This document shows positions 1 through 6,213 of a stretch of 9,632 bases of DNA, one piece after another. The position numbers were made by a program, and so were the translations under genes. Under the pieces are notes generated by a model. It saw only the letters and a list, made by a program, of their open reading frames with translations, ran no database searches and had not been told where the DNA came from. The stretch comes from Candidatus Woesearchaeota archaeon (lineage in GTDB: Archaea > Nanobdellota > Nanobdellia > SCGC-AAA011-G17 > VGLX01), in contig VGLX01000026.1 of the NCBI GenBank assembly GCA_016866645.1, positions 1 to 9,632 of the forward strand, given 5' to 3'. Position 1 is the first letter of the stretch, and each line of letters opens with the position of its first letter.

Positions 1-1612
1 TCTCAAGGTCAGGCTTAGCTAATGGTAAGCCGACTACTATTACTCCTTTTAGGTAATCTCCTGGCAAGTCAATCCCTTCCCCAAAGCTCCCGGCTGAGCA
101 GCCTAGCAGCACGGCTCCGGTGTCCTTGTAACTTTTGAACCTTTCTAGAAAATCATCTCTTTCTTCTTTGCTCATCTCAGGGCGCTCTGTGAATATCGTC
201 TTCTCGCAGGATTTGCTGAAATGCTCGTTCACCTTGTCCATTATGTAATAGCTTGGGAAGAATATCGCAGAATTTCCGGGGATAGTATTAGCTATGCTTG
301 ATGCTACAGCAGCAATTTTCTGCCACATCTCAGGATCCCTTTCAGTGAACTTAGTCGTAGTCTTAGGGACTATGATGTTAAGCCTGTTCTGCTTAGGGAA
401 AGGGTCATGATACTCTTTTGTCTCTGCTTCGAAGCCAAACAAGTCCTTGTACATCTGGGTGGGCATCAAGGTTCCTGACATGCAGATAATCCTTGCCTGC
501 TCAGCGATAGGCTTCAGGATTAGCGACGGGTCTAAGCACCTGTACGATAGCCCGATGTAGGCCTCTCCTTTCCTGCTGAACGCTTTCTTAAGTATCCTCG
601 CGAAGCCTTCATCCTGGCCCAGCCAGTAGTTCAAGAACAATGCTACGGCCTTAGTAGCGCTTCTCTTCTTCAGCTCTAACACTTGACTGCCAATCTGGTT
701 AAGGCGGAGCATCAAAGAGTTATACTCATCAACGTCTTCTACGCCATCTACGAACTCATCTTTTAATACCAAAGCCTCATTCTTATCAACAGTGGTCTTG
801 TCTTGGGCGAAAGATTCTAAAATCTTCCTCATTTTCTTAATATGCTTTACAGAATCATCATAGCCTAGCTTGTTGCACTCCTTAGCTGAAGCGTCTATCG
901 TGAACGTAGAAAGATTAGACGTTAACAGCTCTCTCGTCCTAGAAGGGAGGTTGTGCGCTTCGTCAAAAATCAAAACTGATTTGTCTAATTCTTTGTTGAT
1001 TTTCTTAAAGAAAATATCCCTTATCGGGGGGCTTAGAACATGGAAATAGTCGCAGATTACAACATCCGCTTTCTGAGCCAGTATGCAAGACATCTCGTAA
1101 GGGCACAATCCCGCTTCTCCACATGTTTTGCAGACTTGCTCTACGCTTAATGGGTTGGCTGATTTTAGCTGTTTCAAAACGTTTTGGGCATCGATGCTCG
1201 TCTTGCCTTTGGTCTTTATCTTGTTGTAATAATCACAACTGCCTTTTTCCAGCATGTCAGAGCAGTATTCTGCGAATTCTGAAGAGCTTAAAACTTGGAC
1301 TCCTGGCTGCTGGCACATCCACTTCTTTCCGATGAAATCAACAGCTAACAAGTCTACGTTGTGCTTCTTCTTGATAAGCTTCAAGGTCTCGACAGCTATC
1401 TTATGCTGGGTATGCCTCGGTGTCATGAAGAAAACTGTCTTCTTCTTCCTCAAGGAGTAGAACAAAGCAGGGCCTAAGACTGTGGTCTTGCCAAGACCGG
1501 TAGGGGCGTGAGCTAATAAGTGCTTGTCATAGTTTAGAGCGTTGACAACATCTTTCAAGAATTCTTCCTGAACCGGCCTCTTTTCTTTATGCGGAAATAA
1601 TGTTTCATCCAT
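1..1612 (-). CDS. xpd: XPD/Rad3-like ATP-dependent DNA helicase with iron-sulfur domain, partial (C-terminus outside window)
   Basis: Superfamily 2 DNA helicase of the XPD/Rad3/DinG group, which unwinds DNA 5'->3' in repair; the C-terminus is cut by the left window edge. The frame is open from ATG 1612 to base 2 (537 codons). It starts MDETLFPHKEKRPVQEEF, a Q-motif-like opening. Walker A is HAPTGLGKTT with Lys42. The DEAH box is D217-E218-A219-H220 in IFDEAHNLPSRTRE. Between them lies a cysteine-rich insert that fits the XPD 4Fe-4S domain: C100 (KKWMCQQP), C161 and C164 (VCKTC) and C170 (LCPYEM), with extra cysteines at 117, 126 and 176. Domain 2 begins near IICMSGTL and reaches GEGIDLPG and VGLPLAKP at the edge, so helicase motif VI is not in view. 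ATG 1612 has a TATA-like tract centred about 29 bases upstream, suggesting a near-leaderless mRNA. A DinG-like or other Rad3-family assignment is possible; the family itself is secure. Confidence 0.92.
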   Translation of the reverse strand, partial: MDETLFPHKEKRPVQEEFLKDVVNALNYDKHLLAHAPTGLGKTTVLGPALFYSLRKKKTVFFMTPRHTQHKIAVETLKLIKKKHNVDLLAVDFIGKKWMCQQPGVQVLSSSEFAEYCSDMLEKGSCDYYNKIKTKGKTSIDAQNVLKQLKSANPLSVEQVCKTCGEAGLCPYEMSCILAQKADVVICDYFHVLSPPIRDIFFKKINKELDKSVLIFDEAHNLPSRTRELLTSNLSTFTIDASAKECNKLGYDDSVKHIKKMRKILESFAQDKTTVDKNEALVLKDEFVDGVEDVDEYNSLMLRLNQIGSQVLELKKRSATKAVALFLNYWLGQDEGFARILKKAFSRKGEAYIGLSYRCLDPSLILKPIAEQARIICMSGTLMPTQMYKDLFGFEAETKEYHDPFPKQNRLNIIVPKTTTKFTERDPEMWQKIAAVASSIANTIPGNSAIFFPSYYIMDKVNEHFSKSCEKTIFTERPEMSKEERDDFLERFKSYKDTGAVLLGCSAGSFGEGIDLPGDYLKGVIVVGLPLAKPDLE

Positions 1613-1635
1613 ATTCTAAGGCATTAAGCGCATTC

Positions 1636-1646
1636 TTTTTTTAAAG
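1636..1646 (-). promoter_or_regulatory. TATA box of the XPD-like helicase gene
   Basis: The minus strand reads CTTTAAAAAAA, centred about 29 bases before ATG 1612. That is the archaeal TATA-to-start distance expected for a leaderless or very short-leader transcript. Inferred from spacing and composition only. Confidence 0.55.
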
Positions 1647-1652
1647 ATTTAG

Positions 1653-1683
1653 ATACTCGAATAAACGTAGAATTTACGAGTAT
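1653..1683. repeat. Imperfect inverted repeat ATACTCG…CGAGTAT between two minus-strand genes
   Basis: A perfect 7-base pair of arms (1653-1659 and 1677-1683) is followed inward by a two-base bulge and a further TAAA/TTTA pairing, leaving a 7-base loop. It lies between the 3' end of the 82-aa membrane protein gene and the TATA box of the helicase gene. It could be an RNA hairpin at the end of the upstream transcript or a protein site upstream of the helicase promoter. It is not directly followed by a U-run on the minus strand. Confidence 0.45.
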
Positions 1684-1690
1684 ATTGCTA

Positions 1691-1706
1691 TAAAAATAAA
1701 AAAGAA
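1691..1706 (-). terminator. U-rich terminator-like tract after the 82-aa membrane protein gene
   Basis: On the minus strand the sequence about 10 bases past the stop codon is TTCTTTTTTATTTTTA. U-rich runs of this kind terminate archaeal RNA polymerase without needing a hairpin. Confidence 0.5.
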
Positions 1707-1715
1707 GGTGGTAAC

Positions 1716-1964
1716 TTATACTCTGCTCATTACTTTCATAAAGAAGTCTGCGTGGTCTAGCCAGAGTAAGAGGTATAATACACTTGCTGTAAAGACAACT
1801 CCTAATGCGAAGAGCGCAAGCTTAGCGTAAAAGCTTCTCTTGTGCCACTTTGCCAACTCTCTCGTCGCGTTAAGCTGGTCTATCTGCAGTTTTTCACTGT
1901 AAGAAATCCTATATTTTGTACCGTCCTCTTCTTTCCACTCCATGGGTTCTTTTAATGTCACCAT
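1716..1964 (-). CDS. Small single-span membrane protein, function unknown
   Basis: 82-aa protein that I do not recognise. Residues 1-45 are charged and probably cytoplasmic (MVTLKEPMEWKEEDGTKYRI at the start, HKRSFYAK just before the membrane). Residues about 47-69 form one hydrophobic span (LALFALGVVFTASVLYLLLW), followed by a short tail ending MKVMSRV. The basic residues before the span predict N-in, C-out topology. The gene is real on two grounds: a good TATA box 27 bases before ATG 1964, giving a leaderless mRNA, and a U-rich tract after the stop. It has no operon partner; coaE ends 54 bases upstream and the helicase gene starts about 100 bases downstream with its own promoter. No catalytic motif is visible, so no function is proposed. 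Confidence 0.65.
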   Translation of the reverse strand: MVTLKEPMEWKEEDGTKYRISYSEKLQIDQLNATRELAKWHKRSFYAKLALFALGVVFTASVLYLLLWLDHADFFMKVMSRV

Positions 1965-1986
1965 AGTAAGTGTGGTTTGAATACTA

Positions 1987-1995
1987 ATTTATAAA
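1987..1995 (-). promoter_or_regulatory. TATA box of the 82-aa membrane protein gene
   Basis: Minus-strand TTTATAAAT, preceded by purine-rich bases, is centred 27 bases before ATG 1964. This is a strong match to an archaeal TATA box for a leaderless mRNA. Confidence 0.65.
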
Positions 1996-2018
1996 CTTTA
2001 CTATTTCTGAGCAGATTT

Positions 2019-2660
2019 TCAAGGGTGTTGTGCTATCTTCGCGTATAAGAACATCCATGCCTGCTGCACGTTCCGCTTCAAAATGTCGAGGCTGTCGTTG
2101 TTCTCTATCACATAATCAGAAAGCTTAACTTTTTCAAACTGGGGCATCTGTGCGCTTATTCTCTTTACAGCCTCTTCGCGGCCCATGCTGTTGCGTTTCA
2201 TAAGCCTTCGCAGCTGCTCATCCTCACTTACGGTTACTGTGATGTTGCAAAACATTTTCTTACTGATACCTGATTCGTAAAGCATTGGCGCTTCGATTAT
2301 AACAATGCCTTTTTTCTTTTTTGTTCGCTTATCAACCTCTTTCCCCACATAAGCCCATACTATCTTTTCCAAGTCTTTGATATTCTCTTTCTGTTCGGAG
2401 AAGACTATACGGCTAAGCTTCTTCCTGTCTACTTCTAGCTTATAGTTAAATGCTTTGAGCCCGAACCTCTGGTATATCTTATATTTCAACGCCCAGTTTT
2501 TCTTGTATATTCCATGTACGACTTTGTCAGTGTCTATCACATAAGCGCCCAGCTGCTCGAAATACTCGGCAGCCTTGCTCTTCCCAGAGCATATATTGCC
2601 TGTTAATCCAATCACATAATGTTCTAACTTTTTTTCAGAACTAGTCTGGTGTGAAATCAT
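2019..2660 (-). CDS. coaE: Dephospho-CoA kinase, bacterial CoaE type
   Basis: P-loop kinase that phosphorylates the ribose 3'-OH of dephospho-CoA, the last step of CoA synthesis. Family marks in order: P-loop GNICSGKS at residues 21-28; DTDKVVHG at 43-50, matching the CoaE DADxxxH region; EVDRKKLSRIVF at 76-87, matching the usual IDRxxLxxxVF; LEKIVWAYV near 97-105, where CoaE usually has a His-Pro; IIEAPMLYESG near 121-131, matching DxPLLFE; then a lid-type RLMKRNSMGREEA region and ISAQMP. The length of 213 aa is normal for the family. ATG 2660 overlaps the end of rps2 by 20 bases and has a weak AAGGT about 9 bases upstream. A GTG at 2615 would place the P-loop nearer the N-terminus, as is usual, but lacks a ribosome binding site. 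It has no promoter of its own in view, so it is probably co-transcribed with rps2. Most archaea use an unrelated DUF359-type enzyme, which makes this version notable. Confidence 0.86.
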   Translation of the reverse strand: MISHQTSSEKKLEHYVIGLTGNICSGKSKAAEYFEQLGAYVIDTDKVVHGIYKKNWALKYKIYQRFGLKAFNYKLEVDRKKLSRIVFSEQKENIKDLEKIVWAYVGKEVDKRTKKKKGIVIIEAPMLYESGISKKMFCNITVTVSEDEQLRRLMKRNSMGREEAVKRISAQMPQFEKVKLSDYVIENNDSLDILKRNVQQAWMFLYAKIAQHP

Positions 2661-3243
2661 CTACGGTAACCTTAAGGTCCTCGTCCTTCTGGATTATACC
2701 CCTATGTTTCATGTACTCTTTAGCAAGTATCCAGAAAACAAGCCCTAAGCTTTTCTTACCTTTATTATTGCAAGGGACTATAAGGTCTACATTATTCGCA
2801 GTGTTGTTAGTGTCGCACAAAGCGATTATTGGCATGCCTACTTTTACAGCATCGTTGACTGCGTTCTTGTCAGGCCACGGGTCCGTGACGAGCATGATTT
2901 TCGCTTCTGTGAAGTTCTCTAACGCCAGGTTGGTCAAAACTCCTGGCGGGTACCTTCCGGTTATGACTCTTATACCTGTTAAGCTTGAGAACAGTTTCGC
3001 TGCTCTCCACCCGTTTTCTCGCCTGCAAGTGACTATTATCTCTTCAGGCTTATACTGGGATAAGAACCTTGCAGCGACTCCGATCCTTTCGTCTATCTTT
3101 TGAACATTAAGTACTGCTAGCCCATCAGACCTTACTCGGTATATGAAAGGCTCCATATATTTCGTCCTAAACTTTGTTCCGATATGTAGGCCTACTTTTA
3201 GGTAAAGGTCCAACGGTATCAAAAATTCTTGCTGTTGAGTCAT
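2641..3243 (-). CDS. rps2: 30S ribosomal protein S2 (uS2), archaeal type
   Basis: Structural protein of the small ribosomal subunit, placed near the head-body junction. The 200-aa sequence carries the uS2 hallmarks: LKVGLHIGTKF near residue 14, YRVRSDGLAVLNVQKIDERI near 36-55, GRYPPGVLTN, LVTDPWPDKNAVNDA near 118, and the archaeal/eukaryotic signature PIIALCDTNN near 139-148, followed by VDLIVPCNNKGKKSLGLVFW. It lacks the C-terminal extensions of larger homologues. ATG 3243 lies 28 bases after a clear TATA box, so the mRNA is leaderless or nearly so. The coaE start codon lies inside its last codons. In many archaea rps2 sits with rpoN, rpoK and enolase; none of these is adjacent here. Confidence 0.97.
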   Translation of the reverse strand: MTQQQEFLIPLDLYLKVGLHIGTKFRTKYMEPFIYRVRSDGLAVLNVQKIDERIGVAARFLSQYKPEEIIVTCRRENGWRAAKLFSSLTGIRVITGRYPPGVLTNLALENFTEAKIMLVTDPWPDKNAVNDAVKVGMPIIALCDTNNTANNVDLIVPCNNKGKKSLGLVFWILAKEYMKHRGIIQKDEDLKVTVDDFTPD

Positions 3244-3266
3244 AGCTCTTTAATGAGAAGTCAAGC

Positions 3267-3276
3267 ATTTATAAAT
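3267..3276 (-). promoter_or_regulatory. TATA box of rps2-coaE, abutting the patatin gene stop codon
   Basis: Minus-strand ATTTATAAAT is centred about 28 bases before the rps2 ATG and begins directly after the TAG stop (3277-3279) of the upstream patatin gene. The promoter and the upstream coding end are packed with no spare base. Confidence 0.68.
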
Positions 3277-4245
3277 CTAACGTTTCTTAACTGCTTTGAT
3301 TATTTTATTTATCTGTGCTCTTGCTGCGGCTTCTCCTTGCTTAATAGCATACTCACCTTTGTCAAAGTCTAACCATTCCATCTTCGACAAGTCAGGTTTT
3401 ATTCGTATACTTGGAGGGTTTAGCAAGAGTTTAAGCTCTGCTACTTCGTTCATCATGAGGTTATGCGACTGTTTTGTGACTTCTAATATTTTCAGCGAGG
3501 ATAATGACAACGGCTTTTTTTTGACGTTTTTGTACAATGATTTCGGCGATACGAACCATCTAAACGACCTGGGCAGGTTTATCTTGCCTCGTTTTAAATG
3601 GTCTTCTATGCATTTAAGCTCGGTTTCTATGAAATCCTGTTTTATACCCTCTAAGAGCTCGCTGTTTTCTTTCTCGGAACTAGCATAAGCTACAGGCTTA
3701 GTCTTTCTCATGAAATCTAGGGCTATTAAGGTATTGCAACGTTTCTTCAGTATGCCTGTAGGTATTGGGTCAAGCACTCCTCCGTCAACGAGAATTAAGT
3801 CGTCCATTTCTACAGGTGTGAAAACTCCCGGTATTGATATGCTGGCCCTTACTGCGGTAGCTACGTCACCTTTGTAGAATACTACTTCCTTCCCCTCGAC
3901 TATGTCCACGGCGGTTATAAGCAGCGGTATGTCAAGCTCTTCGAAAGTCTTGTTGTTTATCAGCTCGCGTATGTGTTCCTCTACTTTTTTCCCGCTCACC
4001 AGCCCTTTTTCTGGGAGAATAAAGTCTAAAAGCTCACGCCATTGCGTGCTTAGCACCTCATCTTCTAAGCTAAACGATCTCATACCCGAAGCGTACAAAG
4101 CGCCTATTACCGCCCCTATGCTTGTTCCCGAAATAATATCTATAGGTATTTTGTACTCTTCAAGCACCCTTAGAACACCAATTGCAGATAGACCATAAGC
4201 GGCTCCTCCGCCTATAGCCAGCCCAATCTTTGGCCTCTTTTTCAT
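3277..4245 (-). CDS. Patatin-like phospholipase/acyl hydrolase (RssA-like)
   Basis: Predicted serine acyl hydrolase with a Ser-Asp dyad that releases fatty acids from membrane lipids or related esters. From ATG 4245 (322 aa): oxyanion-loop motif GLAIGGGAAYG at residues 8-18; nucleophile elbow SGTSIG with Ser42; AVRASISIPGVFTPV at 131-145; catalytic Asp154 in LVDGGVLDPIPTG. These follow the RssA family order. The first motif usually ends in Arg-Gly (GGGxxRG) but has Tyr17 here. The C-terminal 120 residues are basic and helical with no recognised domain, and there is no signal peptide or membrane span. The codon before the ATG is TTG, so a one-residue-longer start at 4248 is formally open. ATG 4245 is preferred because a TATA-like site lies 26 bases upstream. 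The physiological substrate cannot be read from the sequence. Confidence 0.92.
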   Translation of the reverse strand: MKKRPKIGLAIGGGAAYGLSAIGVLRVLEEYKIPIDIISGTSIGAVIGALYASGMRSFSLEDEVLSTQWRELLDFILPEKGLVSGKKVEEHIRELINNKTFEELDIPLLITAVDIVEGKEVVFYKGDVATAVRASISIPGVFTPVEMDDLILVDGGVLDPIPTGILKKRCNTLIALDFMRKTKPVAYASSEKENSELLEGIKQDFIETELKCIEDHLKRGKINLPRSFRWFVSPKSLYKNVKKKPLSLSSLKILEVTKQSHNLMMNEVAELKLLLNPPSIRIKPDLSKMEWLDFDKGEYAIKQGEAAARAQINKIIKAVKKR

Positions 4246-4267
4246 CAACTATTTATGGGGCTTTTTA

Positions 4268-4276
4268 GTTTATTAA
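4268..4276 (-). promoter_or_regulatory. TATA-like box of the patatin gene
   Basis: Minus-strand TTAATAAAC is centred about 26 bases before ATG 4245, in the 57-base gap after the exchanger stop codon. The match is weaker than for the neighbouring promoters. Confidence 0.45.
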
Positions 4277-4302
4277 CCTTGGTATTAAAACGCGTTCGTC
4301 TC

Positions 4303-5316
4303 TTACTTGATTATGAGTATGTTAAGCAGCAGAAACACGATGTAGATTATGACTAATGCTGCACCTTCGGACCGGGTTATAGCATTTTGCTTTCTTATAT
4401 GGCCTCGGAATATAAACAGCATCATCAGCGCAGTCATAAGTATCATCATGGGTATATCAAAGAACAGCCATTTCTGTTCTATATTAAACGGTACGACCAC
4501 CGCTAGAAGTCCTAAAGTCACTAACAGTGTGAATATGTCTGCTCCGAAAGTTTCGGTAATAGCTATCTTTGTATAATTCTTTATAGTCCCTTGAATAGCT
4601 GATGCTACGTTAGGTATTGAAGGGCCTATCGCCCCTATTGTGAGGCCGATAAGCACATCAGATAATCCTGTAAGTTTTGCTATGTCCACCAGGTATCCTG
4701 AGAAGATGTAAGAGCCTACCAAAAGCATTAATGAACCTACGATGAACAAGAATATTCCAGGTTTGAAAAGCCCATGCTTAACGTCAAACCCGCTTAATCC
4801 GATGACTTTAAGCTCTTCACTGATCTCTTTTATATCTTCTTTCTTCTCTTCCATAGGCCTCCACTTTTCGAAGAACCATACGTTAAGAACGTAAGGTATG
4901 AACATTAGTAGCAACACGAGGCCTTCTGAGCGGCTGTAATGCAAGTCCCATCCGAATATTAAGACTATCAGCGCGATTATGAATGCGAACACGCCATCCC
5001 TTATGACAACTCTCCTATCGACTGATAAAGGCTTAATAGTGGCGCTTAAGCCTGTCATCAGTCCTATGTTGCAGATTATGGATCCGATTATCACGCCTAA
5101 GCTTATCCCTTCGTGGCCGAGGATAAATGCGTAAAGCGCTACAAACACTTCGGGTATGCTAAGCATTATAGAAACTATTATCGAAGCTACAGCGATATAG
5201 CTTGTTCCCAGCTTTTCAGCTACAGGCGCTAAAGAGTCAGTCATCCATGCTGAACCTTTCGTAAGAATAATTATTCCTATAACAAGCATCAATATCGTGA
5301 ATATAAGCTCAAGCAT
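4303..5316 (-). CDS. Na+/Ca2+ exchanger (CaCA) family membrane protein with diverged second repeat
   Basis: Integral membrane cation antiporter of the CaCA family, about ten spans, 337 aa from ATG 5316. The alpha-1 repeat is close to canonical: GTSYIAVASIIVSIMLSIPE with Glu56, then GVIIGSIICNIGLMTG with Asn83. By my recall of the archaeal NCX_Mj structure these match its ion ligands Glu54 and Asn81. The alpha-2 repeat reads GLTIGAIGPSIPN with Asn236, then ETFGADIFTLL with Asp260 and Thr263, so the expected acidic ligands are changed. An acidic loop near residues 155-175 (EEKKEDIKEISEELK) separates the halves. The frame opens earlier, at GTG 5373, but a TATA box inside that extension sits exactly 26 bases before ATG 5316, and the first span begins directly at MLELIFTILMLV, so the shorter start is chosen. 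The transported ion is uncertain. Confidence 0.87.
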   Translation of the reverse strand: MLELIFTILMLVIGIIILTKGSAWMTDSLAPVAEKLGTSYIAVASIIVSIMLSIPEVFVALYAFILGHEGISLGVIIGSIICNIGLMTGLSATIKPLSVDRRVVIRDGVFAFIIALIVLIFGWDLHYSRSEGLVLLLMFIPYVLNVWFFEKWRPMEEKKEDIKEISEELKVIGLSGFDVKHGLFKPGIFLFIVGSLMLLVGSYIFSGYLVDIAKLTGLSDVLIGLTIGAIGPSIPNVASAIQGTIKNYTKIAITETFGADIFTLLVTLGLLAVVVPFNIEQKWLFFDIPMMILMTALMMLFIFRGHIRKQNAITRSEGAALVIIYIVFLLLNILIIK

Positions 5317-5337
5317 ACTTAAACTATTATCTTCAGA

Positions 5338-5346
5338 ATTAATAAA
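5338..5346 (-). promoter_or_regulatory. TATA box of the exchanger gene; decides the start codon
   Basis: Minus-strand TTTATTAAT is centred 26 bases before ATG 5316. If this is the promoter, transcription begins at or near that ATG, and the longer reading from GTG 5373 would not be in the mRNA. Confidence 0.5.
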
Positions 5347-5400
5347 CCTATCTAAGAAAGTGTCGCTTAACACAGAAAAATAAGTTTTACAGAATAATCA

Positions 5401-5410
5401 TATTTATAAT
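5401..5410 (+). promoter_or_regulatory. TATA box of the 94-aa zinc-ribbon gene
   Basis: TATTTATAAT lies about 57 bases before ATG 5462. This predicts a transcription start near 5430 and a leader of about 30 bases, unlike the leaderless minus-strand genes. Confidence 0.55.
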
Positions 5411-5447
5411 CAAAAACCTCCATAACAGTTTACGATACTTTAAAAGT

Positions 5448-5455
5448 GAGGTGAT
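5448..5455 (+). promoter_or_regulatory. Strong Shine-Dalgarno site of the 94-aa zinc-ribbon gene
   Basis: GAGGTGAT ends 6 bases before ATG 5462. It pairs well with the CCUCC of 16S rRNA and supports this start. Confidence 0.75.
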
Positions 5456-5461
5456 AGTCCG

Positions 5462-5746
5462 ATGGTTGCAGAGTTCTGGGAAGAAGAGGAAGAAAGTAAA
5501 GAGTTCAACAAAGTAGTTATGGAATGCTCTAAGTGCAAGCTGAAGTTTTACGCATCACAGCTCAAGCTTGACCCTCAGACTAACATGATGGTATGCACTA
5601 ACTGTTACAATTTTACTGCTAAAAACCCTAAAAAGTCGGGAAATATAAAGATGACAGTAATAAAAGACAGGCACCCTGTTAGGCACTCTAAAGAAGAAAC
5701 AACAGGGGTTTTAACTAAGGTGAAAAGCGTTTTTAGGAAGCCTTAG
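5462..5746 (+). CDS. Small Cys4 zinc-ribbon protein (94 aa), function unknown
   Basis: Probable zinc-binding protein whose specific family I do not recognise. After an acidic N-terminus (EFWEEEEESKEF, residues 4-15) comes a Cys4 ribbon: C22-x2-C25 (MECSKCKLKFYA) and C45-x2-C48 (MMVCTNCYNF). The last 40 residues are lysine- and arginine-rich and end KVKSVFRKP, suggesting contact with nucleic acid or the ribosome; that is inference. TATA box, strong Shine-Dalgarno and ATG 5462 are all in the right places. It is the first of three plus-strand zinc-ribbon genes, but the next has its own promoter. Its upstream neighbour, the exchanger, is divergent across a 145-base gap. Confidence 0.78.
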   Translation: MVAEFWEEEEESKEFNKVVMECSKCKLKFYASQLKLDPQTNMMVCTNCYNFTAKNPKKSGNIKMTVIKDRHPVRHSKEETTGVLTKVKSVFRKP

Positions 5747-5778
5747 TGAAACATTCTATAAACCAGATAAAAAAAAGA

Positions 5779-5787
5779 TTTTTAAAC
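5779..5787 (+). promoter_or_regulatory. TATA box of the 122-aa zinc-ribbon gene
   Basis: TTTTTAAAC, preceded by an A-rich stretch (AAAAAAGA) that could serve as a BRE. It predicts transcription start near 5810 and a leader of about 30 bases carrying the Shine-Dalgarno. Confidence 0.5.
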
Positions 5788-5822
5788 ATGACAGTATACT
5801 ATCTAAATAGGTTTATGACCCT

Positions 5823-5829
5823 AAGGAGG
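5823..5829 (+). promoter_or_regulatory. Consensus Shine-Dalgarno of the 122-aa zinc-ribbon gene
   Basis: AAGGAGG, 10 bases before ATG 5840, is the strongest ribosome binding site in the window. It suggests high translation of a small zinc-binding protein. Confidence 0.75.
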
Positions 5830-5839
5830 CGATCATCAT

Positions 5840-6208
5840 ATGGACACTAACAAAAAGACTATCTGCGAACAATGCAGGAAACAAGTGCTTATTTCTGATA
5901 TAAAATACGTAGCTAAAGGTAAAGACTCAGCAATAGCTCTCTGCTCAGAATGCAGGTCCTCAAAAGAGAACATGGCAAAATCTGCTCCAGGTAAGCCTAA
6001 TTTCAAGCCTGAGCCAAAGAAAGTGGCATTTGTCAGCCCAGACACTAAGAAAAAAGTCTACTTCTGTTCTATATGCAAATACAAATTCAAAGTTGATGTT
6101 TCTAAAAAGAGCAAGATAGTATGTCCGTTCTGCGGCAGGACTAACGGCATAGAAGAGCATGAGGTACAATCGGCTGATGAATTAGTCCAAAAAGCAGATT
6201 CTGACTAA
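5840..6208 (+). CDS. Double zinc-ribbon protein (122 aa), function unknown
   Basis: Small soluble protein with two predicted Cys4 zinc sites; I do not recognise a named family. Site 1 is C9-x2-C12 (TICEQCRKQV) with C35-x2-C38 (ALCSECRS). A flexible Pro/Lys-rich linker follows (APGKPNFKPEPKK, about 49-61). Site 2 is C76-x2-C79 (YFCSICKYKF) with C95-x2-C98 (VCPFCGRTNG), the latter resembling ribbons of RNA polymerase and ribosome-associated proteins. The tail is acidic (EEHEVQSADELVQKADSD). ATG 5840 is fixed by a consensus Shine-Dalgarno. The 63-aa gene begins 5 bases after its stop, so the two are almost surely one transcript. The first site resembles the zinc site of that neighbour in order and spacing. 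A nucleic-acid or protein-binding adaptor is the likeliest role, by inference. Confidence 0.8.
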   Translation: MDTNKKTICEQCRKQVLISDIKYVAKGKDSAIALCSECRSSKENMAKSAPGKPNFKPEPKKVAFVSPDTKKKVYFCSICKYKFKVDVSKKSKIVCPFCGRTNGIEEHEVQSADELVQKADSD

Positions 6209-6213
6209 GGAAA

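Noticed and set aside
1123..1460. Two plus-strand frames of about 70 codons with several cysteines inside the helicase region
   Set aside because: They are antisense to the conserved helicase coding sequence; the cysteines are chance products of the iron-sulfur region.
2651..3103. 150-codon plus-strand open frame opposite rps2
   Set aside because: It is antisense to a certain ribosomal protein gene, with low-complexity hydrophobic content and no promoter or ribosome binding site.
5317..5373. N-terminal extension of the exchanger from GTG 5373
   Set aside because: A TATA box lies inside the extension at the exact spacing for ATG 5316, the extra 19 residues are not membrane-like, and GTG has no Shine-Dalgarno.
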